Source of the DNA: Membranipora membranacea
Lineage: Eukaryota > Bryozoa > Gymnolaemata > Cheilostomatida > Membraniporidae
Assembly: GCA_914767715.1 (NCBI GenBank)
Contig: OU612075.1
Location: 7,812,001 to 7,876,000 of the forward strand
DNA: 64,000 bases
Direction of reading: 5' to 3'
Made by a program: the position numbers and the translations under genes. The first letter of the stretch is position 1, and every line of letters starts with the position of its first letter. Positions 58,701 through 64,000 of the stretch are shown here, one piece after another. The notes beneath the pieces were generated by a model that saw only the letters and a list, made by a program, of their open reading frames with translations, was not told where the DNA came from and did not search any database.

Positions 58701-59652
58701 AGAGTGTTTTTTAATTTTTAAAGAGCTTCCAGTCAGACTGTAAATGCAATGTCTGTCTCACCACCCCCTCGCCATCAGGGGATACAGAGAACTAGTTCAG
58801 TACCTGCTATCAAACTACATCCTCAATCACCAGGTAACACATAACCGTCTCAATATACAGAGAACATCTTTAATTTGATATACACTTTATTTGCTGTTCA
58901 GTGCCCCTTTCGAGGCCAATGAGAAATGCTTACATTAAGATCAATGATACGACTCTATTTAAATTTTTTACGAATCTATTTAGCGCAACCTTGTACAAAG
59001 TAAGAGTGGGTAAGCTAGGGTAATGAATGAAGAGCTCTCCTCCGTTAGCAGCATGGGTAATGACCGGGATTCCAAACTGCTACTCTCAAATTGAGAAGCT
59101 TGATTCCTAACCACTACCACTGCCACTGCTTCTATAATCTGAGCTGTTTCCTAAACAGATAGACTCTAGATGATCAACTGAAAATTCATGATAACAATAT
59201 TTCTTTGTACAGGGCGCCCAATGTCTAAAAATGATTTCGGATCTGAGAGGTATAGTACTCATGAGCTACCAAGTACTGAAGAGTCTAGTGAGGAAGCACC
59301 TGCCGTGGAAGTCAGACGTTCTTTGACAGCCCATCAAGCACCTGCTGCCAATCGCCATGCTTTGGTTGAATCACCTGTCGCAAATACCATCAACAGTGAG
59401 AAAGTCGACAATGGGTTTGAAAGCAAGGATGTAGTTGACAATGGTAAATTAAATGGCAATGGACAAAATGGCGTTGTTAACAGTAATAGTGATCAAAGCG
59501 AAACTGAAACGAAAAGTAAAAGTGGAAGTGCTAGTAGTAATTCTGTATCCATGCCATTCGATTCGGAATTTTCTTCTCAAATTAACAATCCATCTGAAGA
59601 CATCATCGTAAAGACTGAAGAGAAAGAGCCATCATTGGCCAATGCACTCTGA
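52244..59652 (+). CDS. UVRAG: UVRAG, autophagy and endosomal-trafficking subunit of the class III PI3-kinase complex
   Basis: Eleven exons: 52244-52294, 52961-53072, 53580-53791, 54314-54486, 55467-55572, 55953-56079, 56694-56866, 57366-57607, 58310-58477, 58724-58833, 59213-59652. Phases agree throughout; 637 aa. UVRAG joins Beclin 1, VPS34 and VPS15 to make PI3P on endosomes and autophagosomes. Residues 18-160 form the C2 domain (RTRHLKSLCIRN, TYFTLHKL, FYKSEEL..TLNPTWKSFDL). Residues 185-318 are coiled coil, the Beclin 1-binding region of the family. The conserved C-terminal half has YELNLIYPIEQ, GVCLPN, ALGHCVHMIQMLSKFLEIPL, GSRSLI and the hallmark FGVYLLNKNIEQLRY (near 415). The last 150 residues are Ser/Asn/Glu-rich and disordered, as in vertebrates. 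ATTAAA at 59760-59765 is a likely polyadenylation signal. The exon 6 donor (GTTTGG at 56080) is weak. Confidence 0.93.
53205..53400 (+). repeat. tRNA-derived SINE copy in UVRAG intron 2
   Basis: The head has TTAGCACGCCTGTAGCCTAA and the B-box-like GGGTTGGAATCCCACTGCAG. The body has GGTGTGCTCCGTCCTGCTTG, CAAACTGAGGGCAGC and ATTGCGACC. Same order as the copy at 38575-38800, opposite strand. Confidence 0.65.
55108..55150 (+). repeat. G-run
   Basis: A run of ten G followed by purine-rich AGGACAAGAG and GGGGGAGAGGGAGGG in UVRAG intron 4; potential quadruplex. Confidence 0.6.
56124..56292. mobile_element. Near-perfect palindromic MITE in UVRAG intron 6
   Basis: The left arm starts AAGACTACCCAAAGACCAA and runs about 70 bp through AGTCAGGCAGTTACT. 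The right arm is its reverse complement with only a few mismatches and ends TTGGTCTTTGGGTAGTCTT. The loop is about 25 bp. The low divergence suggests a recent insertion. Confidence 0.8.
57240..57305 (-). repeat. tRNA-like SINE fragment
   Basis: On the minus strand, GGTCTCTAGTACGATACGAG followed by TTTGATTCCCAGTGGG resembles the anticodon arm to B-box part of a tRNA-derived head. In UVRAG intron 7. Confidence 0.35.
59053..59132 (-). repeat. tRNA-like SINE head
   Basis: On the minus strand, GGTAGTGGTTAGGAATCAAG resembles an A box and GCAGTTTGGAATCCCGGTCA a B box at tRNA-like spacing. It lies in the last UVRAG intron, about 80 bp before exon 11. Confidence 0.5.
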
Positions 59653-60821
59653 TGCACAAATTCCAGGGTGGTGACAATTTAGCTGACTCCTGATCCTTGT
59701 TTTTTTTGTACATGACAATGTAATGTTTTTGCTCTTGTTATTATCTCTGACTCTCATCTATTAAAGTTTGCGTTACGTGAGACTGAATGCACGCAGGTAA
59801 AATGTTTGCCACAGCATAATTAACTTGTTTGTATGACAAGTCTGCCAAATTCCTTTTCGGTGCTCATATTTATAATTTAATTTATCTTTGGTTTTAAAAT
59901 GCTCATTTCATCTTGATCAATGTAAAATTCATAAAGTTGTATGCTCAGTTTCCTTTCCATCAAAAGACCATCTCTGAACAATTATACGGCTGTGTTATGC
60001 GCATGAATTGATAAATGTATAGATATTTTTTATGTGATAAATGTTATAATTACCTTTTATATTGGCAATGGCTTCATTGTCCACAGGAATTTCTTTCATT
60101 TCCCTCAATTCCATCAAACAAAGTCAAGAGAAAGATGAATGAAAGATGAGAGAAAATCTTGGTCATGGTATATAAAGATTATTCTGGCAGTGATAATCTA
60201 GATTGTCATATGAAGAATATAATATACTGTAGATTCGATAAATTTCCCATAACGATATTATCAGCTTTTATTTTAAACAGTTAAATACCATGCCTGATAA
60301 CCAGAACAGCCAAAAATAACTTTGTCATAAGAATTTGGGTTTTCCGTTCTTGGTTGGTGCAAATAATCGTAAACCATGCTAACTAACATTGGCGAGCGAT
60401 TAAACTCGTTCTGACAGAAAAGCCTTGTGCTATAAGCTATAGCCCTAAGATAATGACATGTTGATTTGAACAAGGAGTTAGTTATCACTAATTCCTTGAT
60501 TTGAAGCGCTGGAACACCAAAATGCTAATTGTTAAAAGTTTGAGCCTCGAGCTTTACACCAAGGCAAAAGGCATAGTGCATCACATTGTCTGAGACTTAT
60601 AATCAGGATTGGTTCTGTTAAGCATGATGTATTGGGCTCAGACTTTGTGCTCTCGATATTATTAGCTAGTAAACTGTCAGATGACAAAAGTTGTGATAGC
60701 CCACCTCCTGATCAACAATCTGAATTGTATCAGATATGTGAACTGAATATTGGCAGACCATTAAAAGTTGTAATTTGCTCATATAATCATACTTAGTTAA
60801 GGCTTACCAGGTCACAGCAAG
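59653..60821. other. Intergenic region between UVRAG and the semaphorin-like gene
   Basis: Contains the UVRAG 3' leader (ATTAAA at 59760-59765) and presumably the promoter of the semaphorin-like gene. No repeat family or exon was recognised. Confidence 0.55.
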
Positions 60822-63800
60822 ATGGCGCATGCTTCTATTCTTGTCTTGATCATACTTCTTCAGACCGCCATGCAAAGTAAGTTTGAATGATCTATCCAGT
60901 GTGTTGGCTCTGATTGGAGGTAGATCAGATCATATCAGCGCCAACGCATTGGCTAGCTTTATCATGAATGAAAGTCCTTGGATCAAGTATCAATCTCTTT
61001 TGCGATAGTTTTTTCACGACTAGGTACCTGAACAAAGACATTAACAGCTGGAAGAAGTGGCCAGTGTCTTTCATTGTTTGCATATTAGGTTGTATATAGT
61101 CTAAGCCCCCCAGACTCTTGCCCTCCATTCGACCCCCCCCCCCCCCCCCCGGAGTAACTGTTGTTGGAATTTATATGGATCAGATTTATTTGACGATCAA
61201 GTCGCATAGACAAAAATAAATGCTGTTGGGTGTCAGAACAGGTTTGTTCCCTCTGTGAATGCAGAGGAATACTTACACAGCATTGTATCATGCGGCTGTG
61301 GTGCCTCAATAGCCAACTTTTGCAATAGCACTTTACCTCTGTTTCTGTGAGTACATACAGCAGAATTCCTTCAGTGGATGACTCCATGTTTACCACTTCT
61401 TTCACACAATCAATAGTATTCACTGCAATATATAAAGTAAAGAAAACGAAAATGATTGCAGCGATGTGACAAGCTCATTCGCTTTTTTTATGCAAGAGAG
61501 ATTGTTCTGTGATTCACAGGTCTATGTTACGATGTATTCGAAGGTGATCCTTCATTGGGTACACAAGAAGTCTTGAAGGTTATTCATGATGAACCACACT
61601 ACCTTCTAGCAGGAGGAAGGTATATTATGCCAATGTGTTGACACTGATTGTCTGTTGGGTGGAAGTCAATCATCCTACAGCCAATCGGATAACTCGATCC
61701 ACAGCTTTTTAATAAGTATTCCTTCGCATTCACAGAAGATCAAAGTTGTTATAATGTTCAGCGTCTTACACCCAAGAGTTCAGCACTCTAATACATATGA
61801 CATACACAATCATCTCTACAAGGTTATTTATGTTATGTAAATAAAAATCACTGAAATAAATGGTGAAACAATCTCATAACAGAAACATTGTTTTATTCAT
61901 AGCTTTTTTTTGGCAGAAACTGGCTTTACAATTTAAGCAAACCAGATATTGGACTTAACAGCAGACACAAGTGGCCTGAAATCGAGGATGAAGGAAAGAC
62001 ATGCACGCAAGCTCACTACGCTGCCTACAAGGGAAACTGCTTCACTTATGTTCTCAGTGCCACCAAGCTATCGGAAGCAGAGTTTGTAGTTTGTGCAGCA
62101 GTAGGTTTAGAGCCAATTTGCAGAGATGTAGGTACACTTTCAAGTTCAAGAAAATCAATGCGCTCCTGAGGGCATATGCTCCTGAGCCCATATGCTCCTG
62201 AGCGCATATGCTCCTGAGCGCATATGCTCCTGAGCGCATATGCTCCTGAGCGCATATGCTACTGAACGCATATGCTCCTGAGCGCATATGCTAATGAGCG
62301 CATAGGCTCCTGAGCGCATAGGCTCCTGAGAGCATATGCTCCTGAGCGCATATGCTCCTGGGCGCATATGCTCCTGAGCGCATATGCTCTTGAGCGCATA
62401 TGCTCTTGAGCGCATATGCTCCTGAGCTCCCATGCTCCATATATATTCTTTAGACAAAGTCGAGTGCGCTATATCTTTTGTCAAAAGTGGTTTTTATAAT
62501 AGTTTTTTGTCTATCTAGGCAATGGATAATTACTATTGGCTAACCAGTAGTCAACCAAGACTGGGTACTGTGCTATTGCTTCTGGGGTGTCACAGCCAAA
62601 ATCGCAATTTGCTCGCTCACTCTATGTGAGTGAGTGAGACCTAGCTCTTAGTAGGCTACTTTCTATGAACCAAATACTAAGATAGTGCATATATTAAGGC
62701 TAGGAATTGAAGCTTTCTTGATTATAAAGTAATAACCTCTGTCAGCATAGCAGCAAAGTCTAGGAAGCAATAAAGTGCACGCACAGTTAGGGATAGTAGA
62801 TATCAGGGTCCCTATTGCAGGAGTTGCTCAAAATATGAACAGTGCCGTTAGCTATTTTAACCATTTTCTAATCAATTTCTCGACTTCAATTGGCATTTCA
62901 AAAGATCTCTATGTACGACATCCTATTGATATATATTTATATATGTAAATATATATATATATAATAAATATTTGCAAACCAATAACTGGTATTTGATCAC
63001 TTTGCCATTCCTACTGGCCATTAGTAGCGACCAACTGTTAGACTGACTATAAACTCAGTTCCAAATATTTTAGCTGGTGTTTGTCAAAGACTGGAGCTTG
63101 TCAGCTCCAAGTACCTTTCGGCCAACATTTAATAAAGACCACGCCCATGTTTTTGCTCCACCATGGCAATGGATAAGACATATCCTGATGACCACGGCTG
63201 AAGGCGTGTATTACTGTATGACGATGTCACTAAGAGAATATGTAAAACCAATTTATGGAATATTTAGATCATTCGACCCCAAGACAGAGACCAAAGCACT
63301 CAGAAGTAACACTGACCAGCTAAGACCAGATTTGTCAAGTAAGTGGAAACTTACAGCTATAATGTGCTACCTTCCAAAGCCTTATATACTGATTAATTAA
63401 TTCCGGTTTGTTAACATACTCATTAATTTTAGTGATAGTCATTTATTTGCACAATGAATGGTCTCTAATCAAAATAGATTGACTTCAAAAATTTTAAATT
63501 TGGAGTCTTAACCTTAAACTGTGAGAACATTAGGTTTAGCTTTACTTCTGAGCTCCACAGTCTTGTGTTTCTTACAAAGCAGCGCATTGGGTAATAATTG
63601 GTGAAAATCTTAGTTTTGAGTTGCCCTATTGGCAAGTGTTTTCTCACACTAACAGATACCCACTTTGTCTCTTCTCGAAGATTACAACTTGCTCGATCAA
63701 GACCATCAACCAGTGTATGCCGGAATGTTTGAAACTGAACATCATGTGTATTTCATTTACAATGAAATCGCAGATGAAGCCAGTGCCATTGCAACAGAAA

Positions 63801-63944
63801 ATGTTGTTTACAGTAGGGTGGCAAGAGTGTGCAAAAACGATAAGGGAATCACAGACACATTTTTCTTCAAATCATTCGTCAGAAAGCGCATCATCTGCAG
63901 GCCAATTGGTAGCAGTGGGCCAGTGGGTCTATTCGACACCGTAG
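60822..63944 (+). CDS. Semaphorin-like protein, 5' part (continues past the window)
   Basis: Exons: 60822-60876, 61520-61619, 61917-62127, 63074-63338, 63681-63944, all in phase, coding for 299 residues before the window ends in an intron. Residues 1-18 are a signal peptide (MAHASILVLIILLQTAMQ). The rest is the N-terminal half of a sema beta-propeller: LLAGGRNWLYNLS near residue 50, the Cys pair around GKTCTQ..KGNCFTYVL, the EFVVCAA..PICRD strand matching the usual CGT-like Cys motif, an inner segment with LRSNTDQLRPDLS, then YAGMFETEHHVYFIYNEIA and the hallmark VVYSRVARVCKNDKG near 260. Semaphorins are secreted or membrane ligands for plexins that guide cell movement. The C-terminal half (PSI, Ig or membrane span) is not in view, so class and anchoring are unknown. 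Exon 5 starts at 63681 because only that acceptor keeps the frame. Confidence 0.85.
60895..60957. repeat. GGCTCTGATTGGCTG-type MITE, short copy
   Basis: CCAGTGTGTTGGCTCTGATT faces CAGCGCCAACGCATTGGCTA in intron 1 of the semaphorin-like gene, 20 bp after the donor. A half copy is at about 61628-61690. Confidence 0.6.
61100..61155 (-). repeat. C-run repeat (reverse copy of the G-run element)
   Basis: CCCCCCAGACTCTTGCCCTC followed by a run of about 19 C; the reverse complement matches the segment at 27125-27180. Confidence 0.55.
62160..62435 (+). repeat. 16-bp minisatellite, CGCATATGCTCCTGAG x about 17
   Basis: Near-perfect copies of CGCATATGCTCCTGAG, each with the palindrome GCATATGC. It starts about 33 bp after the exon 3 donor of the semaphorin-like gene (62128). 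Because 16 is not a multiple of three, all minus-strand frames translate to the same 16-residue repeat; this is not evidence of coding. Confidence 0.9.
62590..62645. repeat. Fragment related to the 33834-34075 element
   Basis: CACAGCCAAAATCGCAATTT followed by GCTCGCTCACTC and GAGTGAGTGAGACCT matches the interior of the element at 33834-34075; the terminal repeats are absent. Confidence 0.55.
62930..62972 (+). repeat. TA microsatellite
   Basis: ATATATATTTATATATG and (AT)n in intron 3 of the semaphorin-like gene. Confidence 0.7.
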
Positions 63945-64000
63945 GTGAGTTGAAAATTCAATGTTGCATAATATATATCATAAAGAATGCTCACCTAAGA

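Noticed and set aside
62046-62484. Long repetitive minus-strand frames (EHMRSGAYALRSICAQ repeats)
   Set aside because: They arise in all three frames from the 16-bp minisatellite inside an intron; no coding evidence.
63649-63680. Semaphorin-like exon 5 starting at 63656 after CTAACAG
   Set aside because: That start gives a frame mismatch with exon 4 (phase 1) and a stop; the acceptor CTTCTCGAAG at 63680 restores the frame.

Overview
The window is nuclear DNA from an animal. Its genes are split into many short exons joined by GT-AG introns, base composition is AT-rich, non-coding DNA is full of short inverted-repeat elements and tRNA-derived SINEs, and the recognisable products (SUCLA2, UVRAG, an OCIA-domain protein, a semaphorin) are metazoan families. 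An early-branching marine invertebrate such as a sponge or cnidarian would fit, but nothing here fixes the species. All gene models were built by hand from splice signals and reading-phase continuity; no search was run.

Layout, left to right. (1) 14-1409, plus: 3' end of a PAN/apple-domain gene, with a fold-back element in its intron. (2) 3.7-11.5 kb, minus: an OCIAD1/Asrij-like gene. Its 4.4-kb fourth intron holds a large fold-back transposon (6295-9746) that itself contains a hAT-like element and further nested insertions. (3) 12271-21861, plus: complete SUCLA2 (ATP-forming succinyl-CoA synthetase beta), 11 exons, 446 aa. It is divergent from OCIAD1, and both products are expected to be mitochondrial. 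(4) 22964-24501, minus: an unrecognised two-exon gene of 132 aa. (5) 26725-52702, minus: an unrecognised 31-exon gene coding for about 1552 aa, with a long disordered Ser/Pro/Arg-rich region followed by three IQ motifs. (6) 52244-59652, plus: complete UVRAG, 11 exons, 637 aa. Its first exon lies inside intron 1 of the IQ-motif gene, and the first exon of that gene lies inside intron 1 of UVRAG. (7) 60822 to the window end, plus: 5' part of a semaphorin-type gene (signal peptide plus sema domain), cut by the window edge, with a 16-bp minisatellite in an intron.

The genes do not form a single pathway. The two notable arrangements are the divergent mitochondrial pair OCIAD1/SUCLA2 and the interlocked 5' ends of UVRAG and the IQ-motif gene. 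The rest is intron and intergenic DNA carrying at least four dispersed inverted-repeat families, several fold-back or hAT-like elements, and at least two SINE types.
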